64,000 bases of DNA, taken from JAWVYT01 sp046483065. GTDB lineage: Bacteria > Gemmatimonadota > Gemmatimonadetes > Longimicrobiales > RSA9. The stretch is taken from the NCBI GenBank assembly GCA_046483065.1, contig JAWODW010000052.1, positions 37,431-101,430 of the forward strand. The letters are read 5' to 3'. Below, piece by piece: positions 16,774 to 24,687 of this stretch. Made by a program: the position numbers and the translations under genes. The notes below the pieces were generated by a model. It worked only from the letters and a program-made list of their open reading frames with translations. It was not told the origin of the DNA and did no database searches. Position 1 is the first letter of the stretch, and every line of letters begins with the position of its first letter.

Positions 16774-17048
16774 CGACGCTGCTCCTGGCCGTCGGGCTCG
16801 TCCTGCTCCTGAGCCTCGTGGCGGGGCTTGCGAGGCTGCTGGCGGGGCCCTCACCGGGCGACCGGGTGATCGCCGTCCAGCTCTTCGGGACGGCCGGCGT
16901 AGCCTTCCTCCTGATCCTGGCCGAGGTCGGCAGCGCGCCGCCGCTGCGCGATGTGGCGCTGGTCTTCGCGCTCCTGGCCGCCGTCATCGTCACCGCGTTC
17001 GTGAAGCGGGGCTGGGTCCGGCAGCGCGGCCGCGACGGGGACGACTGA
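16770..17048 (+). CDS. mrpF: Mrp antiporter subunit F
   Basis: A 92-residue membrane subunit with three hydrophobic segments. The conserved GPSPGDRVIAVQLFGTAGVA follows the first helix, and a positively charged tail (KRGWVRQRGRDGDD) closes the protein. Length and arrangement are normal for MrpF/MnhF. It starts with GTG overlapping the mrpE stop and ends one base before mrpG. Confidence 0.9.
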   Translation: MTTLLLAVGLVLLLSLVAGLARLLAGPSPGDRVIAVQLFGTAGVAFLLILAEVGSAPPLRDVALVFALLAAVIVTAFVKRGWVRQRGRDGDD

Positions 17049-17049
17049 C

Positions 17050-17373
17050 ATGGCCCCGGCTCTCGACGTCATCGCCGCCGGCCTCCTGCTGCTGGGCGCG
17101 TACTTCTTCGTCGCGGGCACGGTGGGCATCCTCCGGTTCCCGGACGTCTACACGCGGCTGCACGCCCTGACCAAGGCCGACGCGCTGGGCCTCGGATTCA
17201 TCGCCCTCGGGCTCTGCTTCCGCGCCGGGTCGTGGGCGGTCCGGCTCCAGCTCATCCTGACCTGGCTCCTGGTCCTGGCTGCCACGGCCACCGTGGCCCA
17301 CCTCCTGGCGCGCACCTCCATGGAGGAAGGCATCGAGCCGGTGGCCCGCCCCCGGAAAGAGGTCCGTCCGTGA
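17050..17373 (+). CDS. mrpG: Mrp antiporter subunit G
   Basis: A 107-residue membrane subunit with three helices and the family signature FFVAGTVGILRFPDVYTRLHALTKADALGLGFIALG (residues about 19-54). It follows mrpF with one base between them and overlaps the next start as GTGA. The short charged C-terminus (EEGIEPVARPRKEVRP) faces the cytoplasm by family analogy. Confidence 0.92.
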   Translation: MAPALDVIAAGLLLLGAYFFVAGTVGILRFPDVYTRLHALTKADALGLGFIALGLCFRAGSWAVRLQLILTWLLVLAATATVAHLLARTSMEEGIEPVARPRKEVRP

Positions 17374-18503
17374 CGCCGCTGGATTGGGCCATCGATGGGG
17401 TGCTCGCGGCGCTCCTCCTGGGCATCGCCGTGCGGCTCCTGACCGGGCGGGACCTCCTCGAGGCCACCATCCTCTTCATCGCCTACGGACTCACCCTCTC
17501 GCTGGTCTGGGTCCGGCTTGGCGCGCCGGACATCGCCCTCGCGGAGGCCGCCCTCGGCGCCGGGGTCTCCGGCGCCCTCTTCCTGAACGCGTTCCAACGG
17601 TTGACCCGACGCCCGGATGCCGACGCAGGCATGGGCCCCGGGGCCCGCGCCGGGCCATGGCCGGCTGCGCCCGCCGGGGCGCCCCCGGGGGCCGGGACGC
17701 CGGCAGCCGAAGGCGACTCGCTCCTCATCGACGATGGCGCCCACGACGGCCCCCTCTGGCTCCGGGTCGCCCTCGGCGCTGTCGGCGCAGTGGCGGTGGC
17801 GGGGCTCACCGTCCTCCTCGTGGGGCTCCCGGACCGGCCCCCCGTGCTGCCCGCGCTGGTGCACGGAAGCCTGGCCGGGAGCGGCGCCACGAATCCGGTC
17901 ACCGCGGTGCTGCTGAACTTCCGGGCCTGGGACACGGTCCTGGAGCTGACGGTGGTGGTGGCGGCGGTGACGGCCGTATGGTCGCTGGACCGGGACACGC
18001 GGCCCCGCTCCCGGGACCCCCGGGACCGGAGTCCGGACCCGGTGCTCCATGAGCTGACCCGCCTGGTGGTGCCGCTGGCGGCCGTGGTGGCCATCTACCT
18101 GGCGTGGGCGGGGAGCCATCGGCCGGGCGGCGGGTTCCAGGCGGGTGCGCTGCTGGCGGGTGCTGGCGTCATGGCGGAAGCCGGGGGCTACCTGCCGCCC
18201 TTCAGCGCTGCGTCCCGGCCGGTCCGCATCCTCATCAGCTTCGCCGTCTTCGCCTTCCTGGCCGTGGGGCTGGCGTCCATGTCCGTCACGGGTTCGTTCC
18301 TCCACTACCCCGCCGGCTGGGCCCACGGGCTCATGCTGGCCGTGGAAGCCGGCTTCACGGTGGGCGTGACCGTGGCGCTCGTGGAGTTCTTCGTCGATGT
18401 CCCGGCCGTACCCGTCCGGGACCCCGCCGTGGAGCGGGTCGATCCCACGGGTGACCCCCTGGGCCGGATGCTCGATCGCGACGACCTCGGGGAGGGCCCG
18501 TGA
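17370..18503 (+). CDS. mrpB: MbhD-MbhE-MrpB fusion subunit of the Mrp complex
   Basis: A 377-residue membrane protein that fuses three modules normally found at the end of MrpA and in MrpB. Residues about 1-80 (GRDLLEATILFIAYGLTLSLVWVRLGAPDIALAEAALGAGVSG) are the MbhD/DUF4040-like part. Residues about 130-225 (ATNPVTAVLLNFRAWDTVLELTVVVAAVTAVWSL) are the MbhE part. Residues about 235-345 (GSHRPGGGFQAGALLAGAGVMAEAGG) are the MrpB part. A Pro/Gly/Ala-rich loop at about residues 85-118 separates the first two. No ND5-like MrpA core is attached. GTG start overlapping mrpG and the stop overlapping mrpC show tight coupling. The fusion explains why no separate mrpA or mrpB gene is present. Confidence 0.85.
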   Translation: MTPLDWAIDGVLAALLLGIAVRLLTGRDLLEATILFIAYGLTLSLVWVRLGAPDIALAEAALGAGVSGALFLNAFQRLTRRPDADAGMGPGARAGPWPAAPAGAPPGAGTPAAEGDSLLIDDGAHDGPLWLRVALGAVGAVAVAGLTVLLVGLPDRPPVLPALVHGSLAGSGATNPVTAVLLNFRAWDTVLELTVVVAAVTAVWSLDRDTRPRSRDPRDRSPDPVLHELTRLVVPLAAVVAIYLAWAGSHRPGGGFQAGALLAGAGVMAEAGGYLPPFSAASRPVRILISFAVFAFLAVGLASMSVTGSFLHYPAGWAHGLMLAVEAGFTVGVTVALVEFFVDVPAVPVRDPAVERVDPTGDPLGRMLDRDDLGEGP

Positions 18504-18835
18504 CCCCCCTTGTCCTCTACGCCTGCGCCGGCGCAGCGCTCTTCGTGGTGGGCCTCCACGCCCTCGTGACGCGGGCCCACCTCTTCTGGAAGGTGCTGGC
18601 CGTGAACATCATGGCGGGCGGCATCTTCCTGGTCCTCATCACGGCCCCACCCCGCCTCGGCGCCGGACCCGACCCGGTGCCCCAGGCCATGGTCCTGACC
18701 GGGATCGTGGTGGCCGTGGCCTCCACCGCCCTTGCGCTGGGCCTAGCCCTGCGGGTGGCCGCCCGCACAGGCCGGCCGTTCCTCGAGGAGGAGGTCCCGG
18801 ACCCGGGCCCCTACGGAGCGGAGGAGGAAGGGTGA
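18500..18835 (+). CDS. mrpC: Mrp antiporter subunit C (NuoK-like)
   Basis: A 111-residue, three-helix subunit homologous to NuoK. It shows HLFWKVLAVNIMAGGIFLVLITAPPR and the DPVPQAMVLTGIVVAVASTALALGLALRVA signature in which family members carry PQALVLTAIVI. GTG start and stop both overlap their neighbours by 4 bp. The tail is acidic (EEEVPDPGPYGAEEEG). Confidence 0.93.
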   Translation: MTPLVLYACAGAALFVVGLHALVTRAHLFWKVLAVNIMAGGIFLVLITAPPRLGAGPDPVPQAMVLTGIVVAVASTALALGLALRVAARTGRPFLEEEVPDPGPYGAEEEG

Positions 18836-20328
18836 CCGGCCCGGCGCTGTGGACGGCGGTGGCCGTCACCGGCCCGCTTCTGGCCGCGCTTATCGCGCTG
18901 GTGGGCCGGCCCCGGGCGCTCCGGGCCGGGCTGGCGCTGGGGGCCGGGAGCAGCCTGGCCGCGGTGGTCGGCCTGGCGCTGGGGCTGGTCCGGGACGGGC
19001 CGGGCCGGCACCTCTTGGGCGGTTGGGGTCGACCGCTGGGGATCGAGATGTGGGTGGACGGCCTCACCGTGGTCATGCTGGGGATGACCGCCGTCGTAGG
19101 CGCCGCGGTGAGCGTCTACGCCACCGCCTACTTCGCCGGCCTCATGGACGGCCCCGGAGACGAGCCCCCCGCCGGCCGCGGGGCCCGTTTCTTCGCCCCT
19201 CTCTGGCTCTTCCTCTGGGCGGCGCTGAACGCCCTGTATCTCTCGGCGGACCTGTTCAACCTGTACGTGACGGTGGAGCTGTTCGGGCTCTCAGCAGCGG
19301 CCATCATCACCCTGGCCGTGTCCACCCGGGCCACCTTCGCCGGGATGCGCTACCTCCTGGTCTCGCTGGCCGGGTCCATGCTCTTCCTCCTGGGCGTGGC
19401 GCTGCTGTACGCCGTCTACGGCGTCCTGGCGCTGGAGGAGCTCGCCCAGCTCGCGCCGTCCGGGGTCCTCCCCGCCGTGGCGCTGGCGGCCATGACCGTG
19501 GGGATGGCGGCGAAGACGGCGCTCTTCCCGCTGCACGGCTGGCTGCCGCCGGCCCACTCTTCCGCCCCCGCACCGGGGAGCGCCCTCCTGTCGGCGCTGG
19601 TGGTGAAGGCGTCGTTCTACATCGTCCTCCGCCTCTGGGTCCACGTCTACGGCGGCGGCCCGGCCGACGGGCTGCTGCTCCTGGGGCTCCTGGGCGGCGC
19701 GGCCATCCTCTGGGGCTCGGTGCTGGCGCTGCGTCAGGCCAGTCTCAAGCGGCTCATCGCTTACTCCACCGTGGCGCAGGTCGGGTACCTCTTCGTCATG
19801 CTGCCGCTCCTCGTCACCGGCCCGGACCCGGCGGCGTGGAGCGCCGATGCGTGGAACGGCGGGATCTACCAGGCGGCGTCCCACGCCCTGGCCAAGGCCG
19901 CCATGTTCCTGGCCGCCGGCGGCATGACGTACGCCGTGGCCCGGGACGACCTGGCGTCCATCTCAGGGGTGGCCCGTCGCCTGCCCGTGTCGTTCTTCGC
20001 GTTCGCCCTGGCGGGCCTGACCATGGCCGGGATCCCGCCTTCGGGCGGCTTCATCGGCAAGTGGCTCCTCATCCGGTCGGCGCTGGCGGGTGGCCGGTGG
20101 CCGTGGGCCGTGCTCCTGGCCGTGGGCGGACTCCTGGCGGCGGCGTACGTGGTGCGGGCGCTCCGGCACGCGCTGGAGGACCCACTGGCCGAGGACGGCG
20201 AGTTCCGGGCGGTGCCGCGGCGCCTGGAATGGTCGGCCATGGCGCTTGCGGTGGCCAGCGTGGTCCTGGGTCTGCGCCCGCTGGAGCTGCTCCAGCTCCT
20301 GGGCATCGGCGGGCTGCAGCCGTGGTGA
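18832..20328 (+). CDS. mrpD: MrpD-like antiporter subunit, first copy
   Basis: A 498-residue, roughly 14-helix subunit of the NuoL/M/N (proton-translocating antiporter) superfamily. Family residues are visible in FNLYVTVELFGLSAAAIITLAVS (the helix-5 glutamate), AKTALFPLHGWLPPAHSSAPAPGSALLSALVVKASFYI (the helix-7 and helix-8 lysines), and RQASLKRLIAYSTVAQVGYLF (the broken-helix region). It begins at GTG 18832 inside the mrpC stop. It is one of three such genes in a row and is the closest to classical MrpD by its position after mrpC. Confidence 0.9.
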   Translation: MTGPALWTAVAVTGPLLAALIALVGRPRALRAGLALGAGSSLAAVVGLALGLVRDGPGRHLLGGWGRPLGIEMWVDGLTVVMLGMTAVVGAAVSVYATAYFAGLMDGPGDEPPAGRGARFFAPLWLFLWAALNALYLSADLFNLYVTVELFGLSAAAIITLAVSTRATFAGMRYLLVSLAGSMLFLLGVALLYAVYGVLALEELAQLAPSGVLPAVALAAMTVGMAAKTALFPLHGWLPPAHSSAPAPGSALLSALVVKASFYIVLRLWVHVYGGGPADGLLLLGLLGGAAILWGSVLALRQASLKRLIAYSTVAQVGYLFVMLPLLVTGPDPAAWSADAWNGGIYQAASHALAKAAMFLAAGGMTYAVARDDLASISGVARRLPVSFFAFALAGLTMAGIPPSGGFIGKWLLIRSALAGGRWPWAVLLAVGGLLAAAYVVRALRHALEDPLAEDGEFRAVPRRLEWSAMALAVASVVLGLRPLELLQLLGIGGLQPW

Positions 20329-20335
20329 GGCGACG

Positions 20336-21841
20336 GTGAGCCCGCTCCTGCCGGTGGACGCCCTGCCCCTCTGGGTGGTCCTGACCTCGTTCCTCACCGG
20401 GGTCGGCGTGCTCCTGCTGCCCCGGGCTCGGCTCCGGCTCATCACCGTGCTGAGCCTCGCGGGCGCCACGGTGAAGCTCGGGCTCGTGGCCCTCATGGTC
20501 CAGGGGGTGGTGGCGGGCTTCGAGTACCGGTGGGAGATCCCGCTCCTGCCGGACCTCTCGTTTAGCCTGGTGGGCGACTCCCTGGCGCTCCTCTTCCTGG
20601 GGCTCTCCTCGGTGCTATGGCTCGTGACCACCCTCTACGCGCTGGGCTACCTCAGCCGCTCGGCCAACCGCCGGCGCTTCTTCGCCTTCTTCGGCTTCTG
20701 CATCGCGGCCACCTCCGGGATCGCCCTGGCCGGCGACCTGTTCACCTTCGTCCTGTTCTACGAGGCGCTGACCTGGACCACCTACCCGCTGGTGGTCCAC
20801 CAGGGGACGCCCGAGGCGCTGCGGGCGGGCCGGAAGTACCTGGTCTACACCCTCACCGCCGGGACCGCGCTCATCGTGGGCGCCGTCTGGTTCCAGACCG
20901 AGACCGGTACACTGGCGTTCGCCGTGGGCGGTGTGGTGGATGCCGACACCGCCATGGCCGCCCCCGGTCGGTACCTGGGCCTCTTCCTGCTCCTGCTCCT
21001 GGGTGTGGGCGTGAAATCGGCGTTCGCGCCCCTCCATGGCTGGCTGCCCACCGCCATGGTGGCGCCCACGCCGGTGAGCGCGCTCCTTCACGCGGTGGCT
21101 GTGGTCAAGGCCGGGATGTTCGGTGTGATCCGGATCCTCCACTCCCTCTTCGGCATCGAGGTCGCCACCGACATCGGCGCGGCCGCTGTGGTGGCGGGGC
21201 TGGCCGGCGCCACCATCATCTACGGCTCTGCCCGGGCGCTGGCCCAGGACAACCTCAAGCGACTGCTGGCGTTCAGCACCGTGAGCCAGCTCTCCTACAT
21301 CGCGCTGGGCGTCACGCTCGTGAACCCCGTGGCCCAGGCGGGCGGGCTCGCCCACCTGGTTCACCAGGGGATCATGAAGATTACCCTCTTCTTCTGCGCC
21401 GGGCTCCTCTCCGAGACGTTGGGGATCACGAAGATCAGCGAGATGGCCGGCACCGCCCGACGCATGCCCCTCACCATGCTCGCCTTCTCCGTGGCAGCGC
21501 TGGGGATGATCGGGCTGCCGCCGGTGGCCGGGTTCTACTCCAAGTGGTACCTGGGCGTGGGCGCCCTCCAGGCCGGGGCGGCGTGGGTGGTGCCCGTGCT
21601 CCTCATCAGCACCGCCCTCAACGCGGCGTACTTCCTGCCCATCATCCGCACCGCCTACCTCGACCGGCCCACGGCGGCGTGGCCTCCCCGCGCCCCGGCG
21701 CATCGGCTCGAGGCGGACTGGCGGCTCCTCTTCCCCGCCCTCGTGACCGCCGCCCTCGCCCTGGCCGCCGGGCTCCTGGTGGGCAGCGCGTGGAGCGCCA
21801 TCGACTGGGCCGACCTCATCATCGCCCGGGGACTCCTGTGA
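20336..21841 (+). CDS. MrpD-like antiporter subunit, second copy
   Basis: A 501-residue multi-helix NuoL/M/N-superfamily subunit. GDLFTFVLFYEALTWTTYPLVVHQGTPEALRAGRKYLVYTL holds the conserved glutamate. GVKSAFAPLHGWLPTAMVAPTPVSALLHAVAVVKAGMFGV is the best-preserved antiporter signature of the three copies, and AQDNLKRLLAFSTVSQLSYIALG follows. Seven bases separate it from the first copy; its GTG is at 20336. The pattern TPVSALLHA is closer to NuoL/MrpA cores than to MrpD, so it may take the place of the missing MrpA core (inference). Confidence 0.88.
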   Translation: MSPLLPVDALPLWVVLTSFLTGVGVLLLPRARLRLITVLSLAGATVKLGLVALMVQGVVAGFEYRWEIPLLPDLSFSLVGDSLALLFLGLSSVLWLVTTLYALGYLSRSANRRRFFAFFGFCIAATSGIALAGDLFTFVLFYEALTWTTYPLVVHQGTPEALRAGRKYLVYTLTAGTALIVGAVWFQTETGTLAFAVGGVVDADTAMAAPGRYLGLFLLLLLGVGVKSAFAPLHGWLPTAMVAPTPVSALLHAVAVVKAGMFGVIRILHSLFGIEVATDIGAAAVVAGLAGATIIYGSARALAQDNLKRLLAFSTVSQLSYIALGVTLVNPVAQAGGLAHLVHQGIMKITLFFCAGLLSETLGITKISEMAGTARRMPLTMLAFSVAALGMIGLPPVAGFYSKWYLGVGALQAGAAWVVPVLLISTALNAAYFLPIIRTAYLDRPTAAWPPRAPAHRLEADWRLLFPALVTAALALAAGLLVGSAWSAIDWADLIIARGLL

Positions 21842-23637
21842 CCGCCCTCCTCGCGGCTGCACCGGCGGTCCCACTGGCCCTCGCCCTCGCGTGGACGGTG
21901 CCGCGGCTCCGCCGGCACGCCGTGGCGCTGGCGCCCTGGGCGGCGGCCCCGGCGCTGGTCCTGGCCCTCACGCCCCGGCTCGTCGACGGCCAGCTCCCGA
22001 CCGTGGAGGGACCGCTCCTGGGTGGGCTGCGACTCGCCCTCGACCCCACGGGGCAGGCGTTCCTCCTCCTTACCGCCGCCCTCTGGCTCGCCGTCGGCGC
22101 CTTCGCCCGGACGTACCACGCCCGCGACCGTCACCGCGCGTCCTTCTTCGGCCTCTTCCTCCTCACCATGGCCGGGAACCTGGGGCTCGTGGTGGCCGGC
22201 GACATCCTGACGTTCTACGCCTTTTTCGTGCTCCTGACCTTCTCCGCGTGGGGACTGGTGGTCCACGAGCGGACGCGCGAAGCGCTCCGGGCCGGTCGGA
22301 TCTACATCATCATGACCGTTTTGGCGGACCTGGCGATCCTGGCGGTACTCTTCGCCCTGGGCTCCGGCGCCCCCGGCGGCGCACCCGGCTTCGGAGCCGA
22401 GCTCGAAACGGCGTGGGCCGGGCTCACCGCGGCCGGGCCGGGCCCCGGGCTGACGGCGGCCCTCATCCTCCTCGGATTCGGCGTAAAGGCGGGCCTCCTC
22501 CCGCTCCACATATGGCTTCCGCTAGCCTACCGGGAGGCACCCGCCACCGCCAGCGCGCTCCTCAGCGGCGCCATGATGAAGGCCGGCGTCCTGGCGTGGA
22601 TCCGGTTCCTCCCCGAAAGCCTGGCGTTCCCCGCCCTGGCCGCCAGCCTCATCGCAGTGGGCGTGGTCGCCGCGTTCTTCGGGGTGGTGGTGGGGCTGCT
22701 CCAGGACGACGCCAAGACGGTTCTGGCCTACTCGAGCGTCAGCCAGATCGGATTCATCGCCGTGGTCATCGGCGTGATGATCCGGGACCCGAGCCTCGCC
22801 GCCGTGGCCGTGGCCGCCGCCACCGTCTACGCCCTCCACCACGGGCTGGCCAAGGGGGCCCTCTTCCTGGCCGTGGGTGTGACCGACCGGACGCCCGCCC
22901 GGGCCGGGTCACGGGGTCCGTCACGGTGGCCGACCGTGCCCCTGGTCGGGGCGCTCCTCCCCGCCCTCGCCATCGCCGGCGCGCCCCTGACCACCGGCGC
23001 GCTGGCCAAGGGCGCCCTCGGCGAGGCCACCGAGCGCCTCGGAGCCGCGTGGTACCACGCCCTCCACCCTACGCTCCTGGTGGCCGCCTTCGGCACCACC
23101 CTCCTCCTGGCCCGCTTCCTCGTCCTCCTCCATCGACGGGGCGCGCCGGACCGCGCGGACCCCACGAGCGGCGCGGCCCGCACCGCACTCCTCGCCCCGT
23201 GGATCCTGCTGGTCGTCGGCGGCGGGATGGGGATCTTCTGGATCCCGTGGGCCGTGTCCTCACCCGGCGTGGCGCTGCCGGGGCTCCTGCACGCGCCCCT
23301 CGAGTCGCTCCTCCCGGTGGTCGCCGGGGTGGTAGTGGCCGGGGCCGTGGTCCGACGGCCCGGGCTGCTCGGACCACTGGGCCGGCTCCGGGTCCCCGTC
23401 GGCGACCTGGTGGTCCCCCTGGAGGACGTCGCCCGCCGCGTCCGGCGCGTCCTCGGGGCGCTGGTCACCGACCCACGCCCCGACACACCGCGCCGGGCGT
23501 GGGACGTCCTCACCGCCGGGGCCGGCCGGACGACGCAATGGCTGGCAGATCACGACATCCGGCTCATGCGCGGCGTGATCGTCGGCTCGATCATCGCCGT
23601 CCTGGCCGCGCTCCTCGTGCTGGCAGGGCTCCCCTGA
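21838..23637 (+). CDS. MrpD/HyfB-like antiporter subunit, third copy
   Basis: A 599-residue NuoL/M/N-superfamily subunit with a longer C-terminus than the other two. It shows GDILTFYAFFVLLTFSAWGLVVHERTREALRAGRIYI, where the usual glutamate position reads F or L, then GVKAGLLPLHIWLPLAYREAPATASALLSGAMMKAGVLAWIR with both lysines, and QDDAKTVLAYSSVSQIGFIAVV. The last 120 residues form an amphipathic region and a final helix (GVIVGSIIAVLAALLVLAGL). It resembles HyfB/MbhH-type and bicarbonate-transport DabB-like relatives as well as MrpD. GTG 21838 overlaps the preceding stop. The apparent loss of the helix-5 glutamate is worth checking. Confidence 0.82.
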   Translation: MTALLAAAPAVPLALALAWTVPRLRRHAVALAPWAAAPALVLALTPRLVDGQLPTVEGPLLGGLRLALDPTGQAFLLLTAALWLAVGAFARTYHARDRHRASFFGLFLLTMAGNLGLVVAGDILTFYAFFVLLTFSAWGLVVHERTREALRAGRIYIIMTVLADLAILAVLFALGSGAPGGAPGFGAELETAWAGLTAAGPGPGLTAALILLGFGVKAGLLPLHIWLPLAYREAPATASALLSGAMMKAGVLAWIRFLPESLAFPALAASLIAVGVVAAFFGVVVGLLQDDAKTVLAYSSVSQIGFIAVVIGVMIRDPSLAAVAVAAATVYALHHGLAKGALFLAVGVTDRTPARAGSRGPSRWPTVPLVGALLPALAIAGAPLTTGALAKGALGEATERLGAAWYHALHPTLLVAAFGTTLLLARFLVLLHRRGAPDRADPTSGAARTALLAPWILLVVGGGMGIFWIPWAVSSPGVALPGLLHAPLESLLPVVAGVVVAGAVVRRPGLLGPLGRLRVPVGDLVVPLEDVARRVRRVLGALVTDPRPDTPRRAWDVLTAGAGRTTQWLADHDIRLMRGVIVGSIIAVLAALLVLAGLP

Positions 23638-23758
23638 TCCACCACCCGCGCACGGCGCTGTCGGGGGCGGCGGACGCGGGCCGAGCGGTGCACAAGTTGC
23701 GTCGCAAAACGGTGCGCATAGGCGACGGTGAACCGTACCATCGACCAAGGGAGCCGAC

Positions 23759-23827
23759 ATGACGCGACTCGTTCCGACCTCCGCAACCCCCGAAGGCGCT
23801 CCGGCCCGGGCCGGAGCGAGCCGATGA
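23759..23827 (+). CDS. 22-residue leader ORF coupled to uspA
   Basis: A short frame beginning ATG 23759 directly after GGGAGCCGAC and ending in TGA at 23825-23827, which overlaps the uspA ATG (ATGA). The product, MTRLVPTSATPEGAPARAGASR, has no hydrophobic segment and no recognised motif. The good ribosome site, matching the one before pfkB, and the exact stop-start overlap suggest that translation of this ORF controls uspA. Alternatively, it could be the decayed 5' end of a former gene. Confidence 0.45.
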   Translation: MTRLVPTSATPEGAPARAGASR

Positions 23828-24681
23828 AGCCGGAGCGCGTGGTGGTGGGGGTGGACTTCGACGACGCCTCGCGGGAGGCCGCCCGGTGGGCCCTTCACCG
23901 GTTCCTCCCCGACCTGGACCACGTCCTGGTCCACGCCCTCGACCTGCGGGACCCGCCGCGCTACCTGGGCATCACGGACTCGGATGAGGTCCTGGCCGAC
24001 GCCCGCCGGGAAGCCGACCGGCGCCTGACGGAACTCCGGGAGGAGCTCGGGGATGCGGCCGGCGGCGAGGTCCGGAAGGGCCGACCCGACGAGGTCCTCT
24101 CGGCGGTGGCCGACGAGTCCGACGCCGGCCTCATCGTGGTCGGCCGGGGCTCCGAGGGCAGCGGGCTTCTGGGCAGCACCGCGGAGCGGCTCGTGAACAC
24201 GGCGTCAGTTCCCGTTCTCATGGTCCCCGACGCGCCCGGCACGGCGCCGGAGCAGCTCCTGGTGGCCATCGACGACTCCCCCGAGACCGCCGAGGTGCTG
24301 GCCTGGGCCGGCGGCCTGGCCGACCGACACGACGCCCGGGTCACCGTCACCCACGTCTTCCAGCCCACGTTCGCAGGGCTCGGCGGCGTGGTGTCGGGCG
24401 CCGGGTCGCATCAGGAGCTGAAGGAGGATCAGCGGGATCAGGCCCGGGCCTGGCTGGAGGAGGAGGTCCGGGAGGCGGGTCTCGCGCCGGAGCACGTTCG
24501 GCTCGAGGTCCGGGAGGGCGACCCGGCCCGGCAGATCCTCGACGAGGCCCGGGCCCCGCGGCCCGATATCATTATTATCGGCAGCCGCGGCCCCGGCGCG
24601 GTGGAGAAGGCGCTCCTGGGCAGCGTGGCCAGCTCCGTCCTCCGCGGCGCGTCCCGCCCCGTCCTCGTGGTCCGGCGGTGA
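23824..24681 (+). CDS. Universal stress protein with two UspA domains
   Basis: A 285-residue tandem UspA protein. Domain 1 (about residues 1-140) runs from RVVVGVDFDD to VVGRGSEGSGLLGSTAERLVNTASVPVLMVP, with the G-2x-G-9x-G-S/T ATP-binding signature. Domain 2 (about 145-285) runs from LLVAIDDSPETAEVLAWA to IIGSRGPGAVEKALLGSVASSVLRGASRPVLVV, with an intact signature as well. Tandem USPs are often induced by low oxygen or energy stress. The start ATG overlaps the stop of a 22-codon leader ORF. The gene is convergent with corC; only six bases separate the stops, so no independent terminator is seen. Confidence 0.92.
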   Translation: MKPERVVVGVDFDDASREAARWALHRFLPDLDHVLVHALDLRDPPRYLGITDSDEVLADARREADRRLTELREELGDAAGGEVRKGRPDEVLSAVADESDAGLIVVGRGSEGSGLLGSTAERLVNTASVPVLMVPDAPGTAPEQLLVAIDDSPETAEVLAWAGGLADRHDARVTVTHVFQPTFAGLGGVVSGAGSHQELKEDQRDQARAWLEEEVREAGLAPEHVRLEVREGDPARQILDEARAPRPDIIIIGSRGPGAVEKALLGSVASSVLRGASRPVLVVRR

Positions 24682-24687
24682 GTGCCC

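Noticed and set aside
18832..23637. Respiratory complex I (nuo) operon
   Set aside because: NuoL/M/N-like proteins are present, but the neighbours are MrpE, F, G, B and C and there are no Nuo peripheral subunits.
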